Notes: generated by a model from the letters alone, not told the origin. Numbered from the stretch's first letter, positions 38,891 to 48,840 are shown. The stretch is DNA of 64,000 bases from CAZHHH01 sp052400685 (GCA_052400685.1 JBQTGJ010000007.1); one strand, 5' to 3'. A program made the numbers and translations.

Positions 38891-41746
38891 ATGCGTCCCT
38901 TTTTTATCCTAACCTTACTATTCTTGTCTGTAAACATTTCAGCGCAGTTTGCCGATGATTTTTCGGATGGCAATTTTTCTCAGGATCCTGTATGGGAGGG
39001 TTGTCCTGATTTGTTTGTTGTTGATATGTTGGAAGCTGCGCTTCAGCTGAATGCGCCGGCTGAGGCAGGTCAGGCCTGGCTATTTACGCCTTCCAAGGCC
39101 ATGGATGATGCCGTATGGCAGTTCTCTTTTAGGATGGATTTCAACCCTTCTTCTGCCAATTTTGCTCAGGTCTTTTTGGCGTCGGATGCAATTATTCCTT
39201 CAGAGGTTAAAATGGGATTGTATCTGGTGCTGGGTACTTCGGCTGATAATATTTCGTTGTGGGAATTAAGAAACGGGATTAAAAAGGAATTAATTACGGG
39301 TCAGGAAGGTCGCCTTGACAGCAGTAAGCCCGAGGGGCGCGTAAGGGTTAAGCGTGATAAGAGCGGTATCATCGTGCTAGAGGCCGATGTTGGTGACGGC
39401 TGGGTAGAGGAAGGGCGTGTTGTTAATCACGAGGGGTATGCGGCAAGCTGGACCGGCGTTGATTGCCATTATACGGCTACGCGTAGTACCTTGTTTTGGT
39501 TTGATGATTTTGTGGTGACAGGTTCGGCTTATCGCGATACAGTGCCGCCGGTGGTCCAGCATTTTGAAGTGCGTAATCAATATCTTCTTCGGCTTTCATT
39601 TTCGGAACCTTTATCCGGGTTGCTTTATGAGCCGGGTCATTTTTTGATTCAGCCGGGTTCTTTGTTGCCTGACATTGTTACGACAGACAATGAGTCCGGA
39701 CTAATGCTGTTGTATCGTCACGGCATCGCTATCGGGAACGACTGTCGGTTGGAGGTTTCAGGAGTTTCTGATGTCGACGGAAATCAGTTGAACGATACGG
39801 TGTTGTATTACCAGTATGTGCCTGCTCAGATGACCGATTGGCGTGTGACTTCATCGCGTTTGTTAACGTTGTGTTTTTCTCATTCTATATCTGATTTTTT
39901 GACACAATCGGCACGTTGGGCTACCAATGGGCCTGACATCAAATCGGTTCAGGATCTCGGCGATGGCTGTTATCAATTATTGCTTTCGTCTGATTATCCC
40001 AGGGGTGAATCGCTTCAATTACTCTTCGACAGTTTGGTGGCAACCAATGGGGATACAATTTCCGGCGGACCTTATGATTTTTGGTATTATCCTGCTCAGC
40101 GAAATGATTTGGTTATTTCGGAGATGATGACTGATCCTGATCCGGTTGTTAAATTGCCCAATTCTGAATTTATAGAGTTGTTTAATCGCTGTGATTATCC
40201 TGTTTATCTGAAAAATTATCAGTTGATTATTGGTGATCGAACGGCGACGTTGACCGACGGCGTGATTTTTCCTGGCGATTATTTATTGTTGATACCTGCT
40301 TCAAAGGAAGGGGTTTGGGATAGCACTTCTTCTTTTCTTCCGGTTGCCAATTGGCCGGCACTTGCCAATAGTGAAGGAGTGGTGTTTCTTAAAAATAATG
40401 AGGGGACTATTGTGACTTCGTTAAAGTATAGCAAAGAGATGGGAGCAGAAGGTTTTAAGCAGGGGGGCGGTTGGTCTATGGAAATGATGGATGTGGATAA
40501 TTTGTCGGGCGACTTTGATAACTGGGGCTGGTCAGGCGATTTGAGAGGTGGAACACCGGGTGCGGCGAACTCTTTGCTGTCGTTTTTTCCTGATTTGAAA
40601 CCTCCGGCTTTTTTGGGATGGTATTGGGCCAATGATTCATCGGTGGTGCTTGAGTTTTCGGAACCGGTGACCTCCGGATTTTTAAGCCCGGTTGAGAAGC
40701 TATCGTTGAGCCCGTCGTTGGTTGTTGATGAAGCCGGGATTGATTCTGCTTTTTTATCGTCTGCAATACTTTCATTTGCTGATGAGTGGCCTGACAATGA
40801 GCAGTTTTATCTCGAACTTTCCGAATCGCCGTGTGACCTGGCCGGCAATGAAATGGTTTTACCCGATACAATTCGGCTGGCTCGTCCTGTGGTTGCAGCT
40901 CCCTTCGATTTTGTTATTAATGAATTGTTGTTTGATCCGACGTCTGATATGGTCGATTTTGTTGAGCTTTATAATAGGGGAGATAGGGTTCTTGATTTGT
41001 CAGAACTTTTTATTGCAAGAGATAATATTGAGGGCATACCAGAAGAATTAGTGCCGTTGACCGATGAGGTGCGGGCATTTTTCCCGGGCGAATACCTGGT
41101 ATTTACGTCTGACAGGGAGGTGTTGCTTGAGAAGTATGATATTGCTGATCCTTGGTGCGTATTTTCTGTTACAGGGTTTCCTAATTTTGTGAATGGAGAG
41201 GGTATTGTATTTATTACTGATAGGTCGGGCCAAACATTAGATCGGTTTAATTATAGTGAAAATCTTCATTTTGCGCTGCTTTCCTCTACCAAAGGGGTGT
41301 CGTTGGAGCGTGTCGATGTAAACGGTTCGAGCAATAGTGTCGTGAACTGGCATTCGGCTGCTGCTGATGTGAATTATGCGACACCTACGCTTCGTAACTC
41401 GCAGGCGGTGGACGGGGCATCGGAGACTTCGGCTACGTTTGTTTTAGAGCCCGATGTTTTTACACCCAACCTCGATGGGGTTGATGATTTGTTATTTATT
41501 CGATATCACTTCCCGGAAGCCGGTTATTCTTGTTTTATTGATATTTTTAACCGTAATGGAATCCCGGTTCGCCGGCTGGTTAACAATCAATTGGCTGGTA
41601 CCAGTGGTTTTTTTGCATGGGACGGTACCGATGACGAGAATGCGCTTTGTAAAAGTGGTATCTATATCATCCTGATAAAGTGGTTTAATTTAAAAGGTGA
41701 AGTAAAAGAAGAAAAGCAAGTTGTTGTTTTAGGGGTGGGACGATAG
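38891..41746 (+). CDS. Secreted lamin-tail-domain protein with CHU_C-type C-terminus
   Basis: 951 residues with a signal peptide (residues 1-19, PFFILTLLFLSVNISAQ). The N-terminal ~200 residues look like a lectin/laminin-type beta-sandwich. Two lamin-tail domains follow, starting DLVISEMMTDPDP near 405 and DFVINELLFDPTS near 675 (both with EFIELFN/DFVELYN). The last ~95 residues (FTPNLDGVDDLLFIRYHFPE, FIDIFNRNGIPVRRL, FAWDGTDDENALCKSGIYI) form a gliding-motility/CHU_C-type sorting domain. It is thus probably exported by the type IX system to the cell surface or outside. It may act in adhesion or bind extracellular DNA; unproven. Confidence 0.88.
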   Translation: MRPFFILTLLFLSVNISAQFADDFSDGNFSQDPVWEGCPDLFVVDMLEAALQLNAPAEAGQAWLFTPSKAMDDAVWQFSFRMDFNPSSANFAQVFLASDAIIPSEVKMGLYLVLGTSADNISLWELRNGIKKELITGQEGRLDSSKPEGRVRVKRDKSGIIVLEADVGDGWVEEGRVVNHEGYAASWTGVDCHYTATRSTLFWFDDFVVTGSAYRDTVPPVVQHFEVRNQYLLRLSFSEPLSGLLYEPGHFLIQPGSLLPDIVTTDNESGLMLLYRHGIAIGNDCRLEVSGVSDVDGNQLNDTVLYYQYVPAQMTDWRVTSSRLLTLCFSHSISDFLTQSARWATNGPDIKSVQDLGDGCYQLLLSSDYPRGESLQLLFDSLVATNGDTISGGPYDFWYYPAQRNDLVISEMMTDPDPVVKLPNSEFIELFNRCDYPVYLKNYQLIIGDRTATLTDGVIFPGDYLLLIPASKEGVWDSTSSFLPVANWPALANSEGVVFLKNNEGTIVTSLKYSKEMGAEGFKQGGGWSMEMMDVDNLSGDFDNWGWSGDLRGGTPGAANSLLSFFPDLKPPAFLGWYWANDSSVVLEFSEPVTSGFLSPVEKLSLSPSLVVDEAGIDSAFLSSAILSFADEWPDNEQFYLELSESPCDLAGNEMVLPDTIRLARPVVAAPFDFVINELLFDPTSDMVDFVELYNRGDRVLDLSELFIARDNIEGIPEELVPLTDEVRAFFPGEYLVFTSDREVLLEKYDIADPWCVFSVTGFPNFVNGEGIVFITDRSGQTLDRFNYSENLHFALLSSTKGVSLERVDVNGSSNSVVNWHSAAADVNYATPTLRNSQAVDGASETSATFVLEPDVFTPNLDGVDDLLFIRYHFPEAGYSCFIDIFNRNGIPVRRLVNNQLAGTSGFFAWDGTDDENALCKSGIYIILIKWFNLKGEVKEEKQVVVLGVGR

Positions 41747-42559
41747 TTAAATCGTCGCCACCAGTTCTGCAATTATCTTGGTCATTTTTGGTTCGGCAGC
41801 GGCAGCTACTTGCTGTACTTCTTCGTGCGAGATTTCGACAATATGACCGGGAACGCCAGAGTCTGTAATGATTGACACCCCAAAGCAGGTCATGTTCATG
41901 TGACGGGCCACGATAACTTCCGGAACGGTTGACATGCCTACCGTGTCGCCACCTATGATGCGAAAGTATTTGTATTCGGCAGGTGTTTCAAAGGTTGGCC
42001 CTGCTGTGCCCACATATACGCCTTGTTTCAATTCAATGGATTCTTTTTTGGCTATGTCGAGAGCTTTGGCAATGAGTTCGTGGCTGTATGGCTCACTCAT
42101 ATCGGGGAAGCGAGTGCCCAGTTCGTTCATGTTCTTCCCGATAAGTGGGTTGGTGCCAAACATATTCATGTGATCGTTGATAATCATTATATCGCCGACT
42201 TTGTAGTCCGGGTTGAGACCGCCGCTGGCATTGGATACAATAAGAGTTTCAATGCCCATTAGCTTCATCACTCTGACGGGAAAGGTGACTTCCTGCATGG
42301 TATAGCCTTCGTAAAAGTGAAAACGGCCCTGCATGGCCATCACCGGTTTCCCTTTGATGGTGCCAAATATTAACTGTCCCTGATGTCCTTCGACGGTTGA
42401 AACCGGGAAATTCGGAATTTGATGATATGGAATGGTTTTTTCGATCGTTATCTCTTTAACCAGACCTCCCAAACCTGTGCCCAATATAATTCCTGTTTTG
42501 GGTTGCAATGGTTGTGTTTTTTTTAAGAAATCGGCTGTTTCTTTAATGCGTTCTATCAT
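41747..42559 (-). CDS. Purine-nucleoside phosphorylase
   Basis: 270-residue trimeric-type PNP that splits inosine/guanosine into base and ribose-1-phosphate. Landmarks: GIILGTGLGGLVKEI (phosphate loop), FPVSTVEGHQGQLIFG, QGRFHFYEGYTMQEV, LIVSNASGGLNPDYKVGD, YVGTAGPTFETPAEY (base binding) and GMSTVPEVIVARHMNM. It starts 10 bases after lpxK on the same strand, so the two are probably co-transcribed although unrelated in pathway. Its stop codon abuts that of the convergent lamin-tail gene. Confidence 0.95.
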   Translation of the reverse strand: MIERIKETADFLKKTQPLQPKTGIILGTGLGGLVKEITIEKTIPYHQIPNFPVSTVEGHQGQLIFGTIKGKPVMAMQGRFHFYEGYTMQEVTFPVRVMKLMGIETLIVSNASGGLNPDYKVGDIMIINDHMNMFGTNPLIGKNMNELGTRFPDMSEPYSHELIAKALDIAKKESIELKQGVYVGTAGPTFETPAEYKYFRIIGGDTVGMSTVPEVIVARHMNMTCFGVSIITDSGVPGHIVEISHEEVQQVAAAAEPKMTKIIAELVATI

Positions 42560-42569
42560 ATTATGATTA

Positions 42570-43634
42570 TTAATACTGTTCTACAAATTGAAGAATCATC
42601 TCATTAAATTGTTGTTCACCATTTAACAAAAATGTGGGTTTAATGGGGATGTACCAAATGCAATCGGCCAGCTGAGGCGACAAATATGGGGATGCCGATA
42701 AGCGTACGGCATCTTTTTCGGTGGTTAATATTAGTCCCTTTGGTTGGTTTAAATGGCTGATTTTTTTTTCGATATCATGCAGCTCTTGTTTTGTGAAGTC
42801 ATGATGATCGGCAAATTGTATTTTGTTGATGGGTTTACCATATTTTTCTGCCATGCGGAAGAATGGAACAGGATTACCTATGCCAGCCAATAAAGTTATG
42901 GGATTAGTCGTTTGGCTCAGTAACTGGCTGAATGAATTTTTGTGTTTCCCTTTTATTAGTTTTTGCGGTTCTCCGTATCGAATTGTGGTGAAGAATATTT
43001 GTTGCTGGGGTTGTATGTTAAGCTTTTTTTTGATGTTGTCAGCCGCTTGTACGGAAAGATCGGGTGGGCATTTGCTGACGACGATGTGGTCGGCGCGTTT
43101 CATCCCTGAGGCAGGTTCGCGTAAATTTCCGGCAGGCAAACAGATGTCTTTCCATATCGGACGATGGTAATCCATTACCAGGATGGATAGACCCGGTTTA
43201 ACATATCGGTGCTGGAAGGCATCGTCCATAAGGATAATCTGTGGCGGGGTGTGATGATTGAGCAGTGTTGCTATGCCATCGCGTCGCTTTTCGGCAACGA
43301 CAACGGTAAGATGCGGAAATTTTTGTTTCAGCTGCATGGGTTCATCGCCAATGGTCGCATAGTCGGCTTTTTCGTCGGCTATTTTTACCCCTTTTGTTTT
43401 TCGGCCGTAGCCACGGCTTAATAATGCCACCTGATAGGCGGACTGTAACAGACGTATCAGGTGTTCGGTGAGTGGTGTTTTTCCGGTGCCGCCTACGGTA
43501 ATATTTCCCACTGAGATGATGGGTAAGGGATAGCTTTGCGACGGCAGCTTGCCGCTGTCGAAGCGTCTGTTGCGAATGGTTGTCGCCAGTGCATAAAGCC
43601 AGGAAAAAGGTAGTAGCAGGCGGCGTAGTCTCAT
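42570..43634 (-). CDS. lpxK: Tetraacyldisaccharide 4'-kinase
   Basis: Inner-membrane kinase of lipid A synthesis, adding the 4'-phosphate. The 354-residue product has an N-terminal membrane anchor (LLLPFSWLYALATTIRNRR), the Walker A motif SVGNITVGGTGKTPL, LSRGYGRKTKG, GDEPMQLKQKFP, LMDDAFQHRYV and HHDFTKQEL. Length is typical of Bacteroidota LpxK. Co-transcribed with the PNP gene downstream. Its presence shows a Gram-negative outer membrane with lipid A. Confidence 0.96.
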   Translation of the reverse strand: MRLRRLLLPFSWLYALATTIRNRRFDSGKLPSQSYPLPIISVGNITVGGTGKTPLTEHLIRLLQSAYQVALLSRGYGRKTKGVKIADEKADYATIGDEPMQLKQKFPHLTVVVAEKRRDGIATLLNHHTPPQIILMDDAFQHRYVKPGLSILVMDYHRPIWKDICLPAGNLREPASGMKRADHIVVSKCPPDLSVQAADNIKKKLNIQPQQQIFFTTIRYGEPQKLIKGKHKNSFSQLLSQTTNPITLLAGIGNPVPFFRMAEKYGKPINKIQFADHHDFTKQELHDIEKKISHLNQPKGLILTTEKDAVRLSASPYLSPQLADCIWYIPIKPTFLLNGEQQFNEMILQFVEQY

Positions 43635-43693
43635 TTTTTTATTCTTACGTTAATGCGATGAAGCAGCTGATAGGCTGATTGATTTTATTAAGA

Positions 43694-43750
43694 AACCCTG
43701 CATGGTGATAAGCTGTTGTTAGCTCAGCCCCATGCAGGGCTTTTAATTAT
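43694..43750 (-). terminator. Terminator downstream of sppA
   Basis: CCCTGCATGG ... CCATGCAGGG: perfect 10-bp stem with a ~25-base loop, and T-rich flanks on both strands (CTTTTAATT on the plus strand, TTTCTTAAT on the minus). It lies between lpxK and sppA, both transcribed leftward. Confidence 0.8.
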
Positions 43751-43770
43751 TTATCGTTTTGACTAATGGG

Positions 43771-43860
43771 TTCTGGCAAGAAAAGTTCAACTCCTGCGTT
43801 AGGTTTGTCCTTAAAATGGTTATTTACCATAGTAGTCTCACCTTTCCGGATTTCGCAAAA
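43771..43860. mobile_element. Decayed repeat copy with variant left end
   Basis: GGCAAGAAAAGTTCAACTCC, TGCGTTAGGTTTGTCCTTAA matches the left part of the copy at 30251-30375; the right part is unrecognisable. It is followed after 40 bases by a complete copy. Confidence 0.5.
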
Positions 43861-43900
43861 ATTGAATTTCAAGCACCTGAGTCTTTTGCTAATACTAAAT

Positions 43901-44045
43901 AGAGTCTGTCCATAAACTAAGTGTTTGAAATAAAAAGTTCAAATTCAAGGCTTGCGAAGTCATAAAAATCAAGGAGTTTACTTTTCGTAAATGACTGTTT
44001 TTATGACAAGCGTAACGCAGAAGTTAACTTTATAGACAAACACTA
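43901..44045. mobile_element. Dispersed palindromic repeat, best-preserved copy
   Basis: Left end AGAGTCTGTCCATAAACT, right end AAGTTAACTTTATAGACAAA and CACTA. Inside are the perfect GTCATAAAAA/TTTTTATGAC stem, GCTT/AAGC pairs and a TTTAC-TTTTC-GTAAA tip. The terminal CTA at 44043-44045 is the TAG stop codon of sppA on the minus strand. Confidence 0.9.
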
Positions 44046-45806
44046 ATTAAGGTTGATGTCAAACGGGATCCGGGCCTGAATGGGATAGGCCGTTTGAAGA
44101 GCTTTAACTGTTTTTATCAACTCATACTCCTCGCCCAGTAATAGCTTTCCGACACGTGCCGAAGCATTTTCTGTCAGATCTTTAATCAGCTGTTCCGGGA
44201 ATGGTAAAACTTCAGGAAGCTCAACAATTCGATAGTTTTCCAGATTGGCCATGTTTTTAGCAATGGCAATTGCTTCGTCAATGCCACCAATTTTATCAAC
44301 CAGATTGATGCCAATGGCATTTTCGCCGCTCCATACGCGTCCTTGCCCTATTTCATCAATTTTTTCGCTGGTGGTATTACGTCCATCGGCACAACGTTGT
44401 ATAAAAACGCCATAGAAACGTTCAATATAGGCCTGCATAATTGCTTTTTCGTCGGAAGTGAAAGGCCGGTCGATGGATGGCATGTCGGCAAATGTATTGG
44501 TTTTAACCACATCGGTAGTGATACCTATTTTATTGATGGCTTTTTTTACGTTGGGTATTAGTCCAAAGACACCAATGCTTCCGGTGAGGGTGTTGGGTTG
44601 TGCCACTATACTGTCGGCAGCACAGGCAATGTAGTAGCCTCCCGAAGCAGCTAAATCTCCCATTGACACAACAACGGGTTTAACTTCTTTTGCCAGTGTT
44701 ACTTCGCGCCAGATTATTTCAGAGCCTAAGCCTGAGCCACCGGGAGAATTGATACGTAACACAATTGCCTTTATTGAGCTGTCGCGGCGTGCTTCGCGTA
44801 TGGTTCGCGACAGGTCATCAGATTGAATGCCGTCCGAAGATGAGCCGTCAATTTCGCCTTCGGCATAGATAATGGCTATCTTATTTTTTTCGAGGCCTTT
44901 CTTATCGCCTGGAATATAAACTTTGTAATACTGCCCCGGGGTTACGGCTTCTAAGTCGTCTTTTTCTTCGGTGTCGGTCAGTTGTTTTAGTTCGCTGAGA
45001 ACTTCATCCTTGTATTTTAAACCATCGATTAAGCCGGAGGCCAGCAACTCATCATCGCCCATGAAGGCGGGTAATTTTTCGGCCGTGGCAATCAGTTGTG
45101 AGACTTCAAGGTTACGTCTTGCAGCTATGTTTTGAAGGGTATTGTTCCAGATTGAGTTGAGGTAGACTTCGGTTTGTAGACGGGCTGGTTCACTCATTTT
45201 TTCTAAAATGAAAGGTTCCACGGCCGATTTGAATTGACCGTGTTTAAATACCTGCATTTCAATGCCCAGTTTGTCCAGTGTTCCTTTGTAAAAGGTGCGT
45301 GTGCTGCTTATTCCTTGAAAGTCAAGCATACCGGCGGGGTTCAGATAAACTTTGTCGGCAACTGAAGCCAGATAGTAAGCTTTTTGGGTGTAGACCGATG
45401 AAAAACTGTAAATGAATTTGCCTGATTCTTTGAAGTCGATAAGTTCATCACGAATTTCTTCTATGGTAGCATAACCGGCTGAGATAAGTCCTGATTCTAA
45501 ATATATGCCCCGAATGCGATCATCTTTTTTGGCTTTTTTTATGGCGGTTAATATTTGATTTAGCCCTGCGGGAACTTCATCGCCGCTTATTTGTGCCATA
45601 ATTTGGGTGAGAGGATCGTCTGTGCCGCGTTCGGCAATGGGTCCGTTTATATTAAGTACCAGTATTGAATTATCTTTTACTTTTATTTCTTCATTGCCTG
45701 TAGCTGCCAATATGCTGACGAATATGACAATGCCGATAAAAAACAAGAAAAATGACACCAGCGAGCCGGCTATGACGGCTAAAAAATACTTGAAAAATTT
45801 TTTCAT
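44043..45806 (-). CDS. sppA: Signal peptide peptidase SppA, 67-kDa type
   Basis: 587 residues from the Met at 45806 (MKKFFKYFLAVIAGSLVSFF, a membrane anchor); a longer frame from 45845 lacks a sensible N-terminus. It has two S49 peptidase halves: the first with YSFSSVYTQKAYYLASVAD (Lys region), the second with VLRINSPGGSGLGSEIIW and VVVSMGDLAASGGYYIAC (Ser nucleophile). It digests leftover signal peptides in the inner membrane. The stop codon is provided by the end of a dispersed palindromic repeat, so the C-terminus may have been trimmed or altered slightly. Confidence 0.95.
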   Translation of the reverse strand: MKKFFKYFLAVIAGSLVSFFLFFIGIVIFVSILAATGNEEIKVKDNSILVLNINGPIAERGTDDPLTQIMAQISGDEVPAGLNQILTAIKKAKKDDRIRGIYLESGLISAGYATIEEIRDELIDFKESGKFIYSFSSVYTQKAYYLASVADKVYLNPAGMLDFQGISSTRTFYKGTLDKLGIEMQVFKHGQFKSAVEPFILEKMSEPARLQTEVYLNSIWNNTLQNIAARRNLEVSQLIATAEKLPAFMGDDELLASGLIDGLKYKDEVLSELKQLTDTEEKDDLEAVTPGQYYKVYIPGDKKGLEKNKIAIIYAEGEIDGSSSDGIQSDDLSRTIREARRDSSIKAIVLRINSPGGSGLGSEIIWREVTLAKEVKPVVVSMGDLAASGGYYIACAADSIVAQPNTLTGSIGVFGLIPNVKKAINKIGITTDVVKTNTFADMPSIDRPFTSDEKAIMQAYIERFYGVFIQRCADGRNTTSEKIDEIGQGRVWSGENAIGINLVDKIGGIDEAIAIAKNMANLENYRIVELPEVLPFPEQLIKDLTENASARVGKLLLGEEYELIKTVKALQTAYPIQARIPFDINLN

Positions 45807-45908
45807 AACAGCGTTATTAAGGTAAAGATGACTAATTTCGTACATTAGCTGCTAAATTACTAATTTGTATGAATTATTTCCATATCAGGGTTAAGTTGTT
45901 TTTGCTAA

Positions 45909-46409
45909 ATGAAGGATAAATCGCATAGAGCTTGGTTACTTTTGGGGGGTAATACCTCTGAAACACAACGTTTGTTTTTAAATGCAACGACGTTATTGTC
46001 GGAAGAAGTCGGTGATATTGTCAAAATGTCTTCTGATTATGGAAGTAAACCCTGGGGATTTGAAGCATCCCATGATTTTTTGAACCGGGTGGTGGAGGTA
46101 ACAACAATTCTGAACCCGGAACAGTTGTTGTCATCGGTATTGCATATTGAAACGCAGTTGGGGCGTAAGCGAAGTAATCAGGCTGGTTATGCTTCCCGTG
46201 GTATTGATATTGATATTTTGTTTTACGATGAAAAGACAATAACCACGGATGAGTTGATTATTCCTCATCCGCGGTTACACTTACGTATGTTTACTTTATT
46301 GCCGCTTTGCGAGCAGTGGCCCCAGATATATCATCCTGTCCTGAATAAAACAGTTCAACAGTTATTAAAAGCGTGTTCTGATACCGGAGCAGTGTGGCGT
46401 GTTGGCTAG
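45909..46409 (+). CDS. folK: 2-amino-4-hydroxy-6-hydroxymethyldihydropteridine pyrophosphokinase
   Basis: HPPK of folate synthesis, transferring pyrophosphate from ATP to the pterin. The 166-residue product has WLLLGGNTSETQRLFL, SSDYGSKPWGFEASHDFLNRVVEV (residues that enclose the pterin), LHIETQLGRKRSNQ and SRGIDIDILFYDEKTI with PHPRLHLRMF. Length is typical. It is divergent from sppA and overlaps the 3' end of the convergent upp gene by 4 bases. Confidence 0.95.
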   Translation: MKDKSHRAWLLLGGNTSETQRLFLNATTLLSEEVGDIVKMSSDYGSKPWGFEASHDFLNRVVEVTTILNPEQLLSSVLHIETQLGRKRSNQAGYASRGIDIDILFYDEKTITTDELIIPHPRLHLRMFTLLPLCEQWPQIYHPVLNKTVQQLLKACSDTGAVWRVG

Positions 46410-47059
46410 AGTTTGGCGCCATAGGCCAGGTCACCGGCATCGCCCAGACCGGGTACGATATAAGATTTGGCATTTAACTCCTCATCAACAACACCAAGCC
46501 ATAAGGTTACCGGTTCGTCTTTTAGCATATTAACGATGTAATCAACTCCTGTCTGACTGGCTATAATGCTTACAATATGAATATGAGCAGCCTGTCCGTT
46601 GGCTTTAAGTGCCTGATAGGCCAACTCCATACTCGAACCGGTGGCCAGCATGGGATCGGCTAAAATGATGGTTTTGTTGTTTAAATCGGGTGCCGATATG
46701 TATTCAATGTGGATATCGAAATTTCCGTCATCGGCATATTTCCGGTAGGCTGATACAAAGGCGTTTTCCGCGCGGTCAAAATAACTAAGCAAGCCATTAT
46801 GCAAAGGTATTCCGGCTCGAAGGATGGACGCTATGACCAGCTGTTCGTTTGGAATAAATTCGGTGGCAATGCCCAGTGGGGTTTTAATTTTTTTCTCCTC
46901 GTACGTCAGGATTTTGCTGATTTCATAAGCGAAAATTTCACCTATCCGTTCCAGATTCCTTCTAAATCGAAGCGGATCTGACTGTATGTTACAGTCGCGC
47001 ATTTCAGCAATAAATCGATTGAGGATTGAAGGTGGTTGATTAATGTGTTTTATCTCCAT
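46406..47059 (-). CDS. upp: Uracil phosphoribosyltransferase
   Basis: Salvages uracil to UMP using PRPP. 217 residues from the Met at 47059; a longer frame from 47098 would include a promoter-like TATTTTTG motif at about 47074-47081, so the shorter start is preferred. Landmarks: LVIASILRAGIPLHNGLLSY, YISAPDLNNKTIILADPMLATGSSMELAY (PRPP loop) and the uracil-binding C-terminus SYIVPGLGDAGDLAYG. The gene stands alone, converging on folK with a 4-base overlap. Confidence 0.94.
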   Translation of the reverse strand: MEIKHINQPPSILNRFIAEMRDCNIQSDPLRFRRNLERIGEIFAYEISKILTYEEKKIKTPLGIATEFIPNEQLVIASILRAGIPLHNGLLSYFDRAENAFVSAYRKYADDGNFDIHIEYISAPDLNNKTIILADPMLATGSSMELAYQALKANGQAAHIHIVSIIASQTGVDYIVNMLKDEPVTLWLGVVDEELNAKSYIVPGLGDAGDLAYGAKL

Positions 47060-47214
47060 TGGGTAATTTTGTGCGCAAAAATAGTGCATATTGTTCATTT
47101 GACATTGGTTTTTTTATACAAATAATGGAGAGGTTATAATATGTTCAATTTTTAATGTTTGTTGTTTTAATTTGTGTGGTTTTAGATGCGTATCGTATGA
47201 GAATGACAGTGGTC

Positions 47215-48138
47215 TTAGCTTGATAACAGTCGACTAAATGCTTTTTTAGCTGACATTAGTTTTTTTAATATCTTATTTTCCATTAAGTAGTAGGGTTCTT
47301 CTATGGCCCCAAAGCCTTTATAAAATCGGCCAACACCACTTAATTTTCCGCCTTCAAAATCGACGCAAAGGGAACTGCCTGCATGTTTTTGAATCATATA
47401 ATTTTGTAACATAAACATGCTCTTTTTTTGAAATCCCACAGGGGAGGAATGTCCCGAAAGGAAGATGATTCGCTTAAACTCCTTAATAAAGAAGCCGGCA
47501 CATAATGTTTCGCGCGTTTCGTTGCTTGTGACTCGGTACAGGTGTCCTGTCCCGTTTTTTAGTGCCGTATTTATTATTTGTGTGAGTATAGTTTGGTCTT
47601 TGTTTGAGAGGGTATAACGTGCATGCGTTTTCGAAAATTTAAGGTAGTGACTGACGGAATCGTATGCTTCTACTGTTTGGTTTTCCAAATTGGCTTTGGA
47701 GATGTTTCTGAGACAGTTTTTAGTGAAATTATTTTTTAATTTTTCGTAGGGGTTTTGTAAGGGTAAAATTAAATTCGTTTTTTGTTGAAGAAAGGGGGCC
47801 ATTTCAAGCCCCGATTGGTGCTTTAATTGCCATGCTATAGTTGCGAATAGATTTCTTTTTATTATTGGCACAAGCTCTTCGTAATTGTTATATGTGGTTG
47901 AAAATAAGCCTAATTGCTGACAAAATGGGGGTTGAATGATTAGTTTTATCCCCAGTACTGATTTTATAGGTATTGGTATTAATACAGAGAAGTCGTCATT
48001 AACGTATGCTTCCCATTCGGGTGAAACAATGTCAAGATACCAACTGGAGGCGTAAACCTTCGGGTTACTTGTTTTGGACAGCGCAATGTCCCATTGCTTC
48101 CGGTCTATATTTTTATTCTTAAGATGGTGTAGTTTCAT
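47215..48138 (-). CDS. GNAT/FemAB-like protein
   Basis: 307 residues with a two-part acyltransferase look: SWYLDIVSPEWEAYVNDDFSVL at the N-terminus, HQSGLEMAPFLQQKTNLILPL in the middle and LCAGFFIKEFKRIIFLSGHSS plus LCVDFEGGKLSGVGRFYKGFG at the end. The last segment is the pattern of Bacteroidota GNAT/FemAB-type transferases. The substrate is unknown; relatives add amino acids to peptidoglycan or make acylated cell-surface compounds. It follows radC by 3 bases on the same strand. Confidence 0.75.
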   Translation of the reverse strand: MKLHHLKNKNIDRKQWDIALSKTSNPKVYASSWYLDIVSPEWEAYVNDDFSVLIPIPIKSVLGIKLIIQPPFCQQLGLFSTTYNNYEELVPIIKRNLFATIAWQLKHQSGLEMAPFLQQKTNLILPLQNPYEKLKNNFTKNCLRNISKANLENQTVEAYDSVSHYLKFSKTHARYTLSNKDQTILTQIINTALKNGTGHLYRVTSNETRETLCAGFFIKEFKRIIFLSGHSSPVGFQKKSMFMLQNYMIQKHAGSSLCVDFEGGKLSGVGRFYKGFGAIEEPYYLMENKILKKLMSAKKAFSRLLSS

Positions 48139-48141
48139 TGT

Positions 48142-48840
48142 TTATAGCATCCCTTCATCGGCAAAGCTAAAATAGTTATTTTCGGCGATAATAATGTGAT
48201 CAATAACAGGAATATCCATTATCTGGCCGGCATCCGTAATTTTACGGGTGATGGTTTGGTCGGCACCACTGGGCTGTTTGTTGCCCGACGGATGATTGTG
48301 TGCGAGTATCATGGAGGCGGCATGGCTTTCAAGAGCCTTTTTTAAAATGAGCCGCACATCAATTACCGTTCCTGTAAGTCCACCTTTGCTGACGTTGTAG
48401 CGGGTGAGGACGCGGTTGGAGCGGTTGAGCATCAGTATCCAGAATTCTTCGTGCGGAAGGTGCCCGAGTATGGGCTGTAGAATTTGGTAGGCATCGTTGC
48501 TGTTTTTGATGGCCGGCATCTCAAGAGATTCCTGCAAACGCCGCCGCCGTCCTAATTCCATCGCAGCAATAATTGTAATTGCTTTGGCTTCGCCTACACC
48601 GTGAAAATTATTTTTAAGTTCGTCAATACCTGCTTTTCCCAGCTGGTTGAGATTATTATGGTAGGCAGCTAATATTTTTCGGGCCAATTCAACAGCCGAC
48701 TCTTTGGCGCTGCCCGAACCTAAAAGGATCGCCAGAAGTTCGGCTTCCGAAAGTGCTGACAACCCTTTTTGTAGTACTTTTTCCCGGGGTCGGTCTTCGG
48801 CTGCCAGTTGCTTGATGGTCAGCTTTTCGTATTGGAGCAT
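48142..48840 (-). CDS. radC: RadC/YeeS-family JAB-domain protein
   Basis: 232 residues from the Met at 48840 (MLQYEKLTIKQLAAEDRPRE); the longer frame from 48894 would run over a terminator hairpin (48896-48922), so the shorter start is preferred. It has the N-terminal UPF0758 helix-hairpin-helix region (LSEAELLAILLGSGSA) and the JAMM metal motif EEFWILMLNRSNRV, AHNHPSGNKQPSGAD. Once called a DNA repair protein; the true function is unsettled. It precedes the FemAB-like gene by 3 bases and is likely in the same unit. Confidence 0.93.
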   Translation of the reverse strand: MLQYEKLTIKQLAAEDRPREKVLQKGLSALSEAELLAILLGSGSAKESAVELARKILAAYHNNLNQLGKAGIDELKNNFHGVGEAKAITIIAAMELGRRRRLQESLEMPAIKNSNDAYQILQPILGHLPHEEFWILMLNRSNRVLTRYNVSKGGLTGTVIDVRLILKKALESHAASMILAHNHPSGNKQPSGADQTITRKITDAGQIMDIPVIDHIIIAENNYFSFADEGML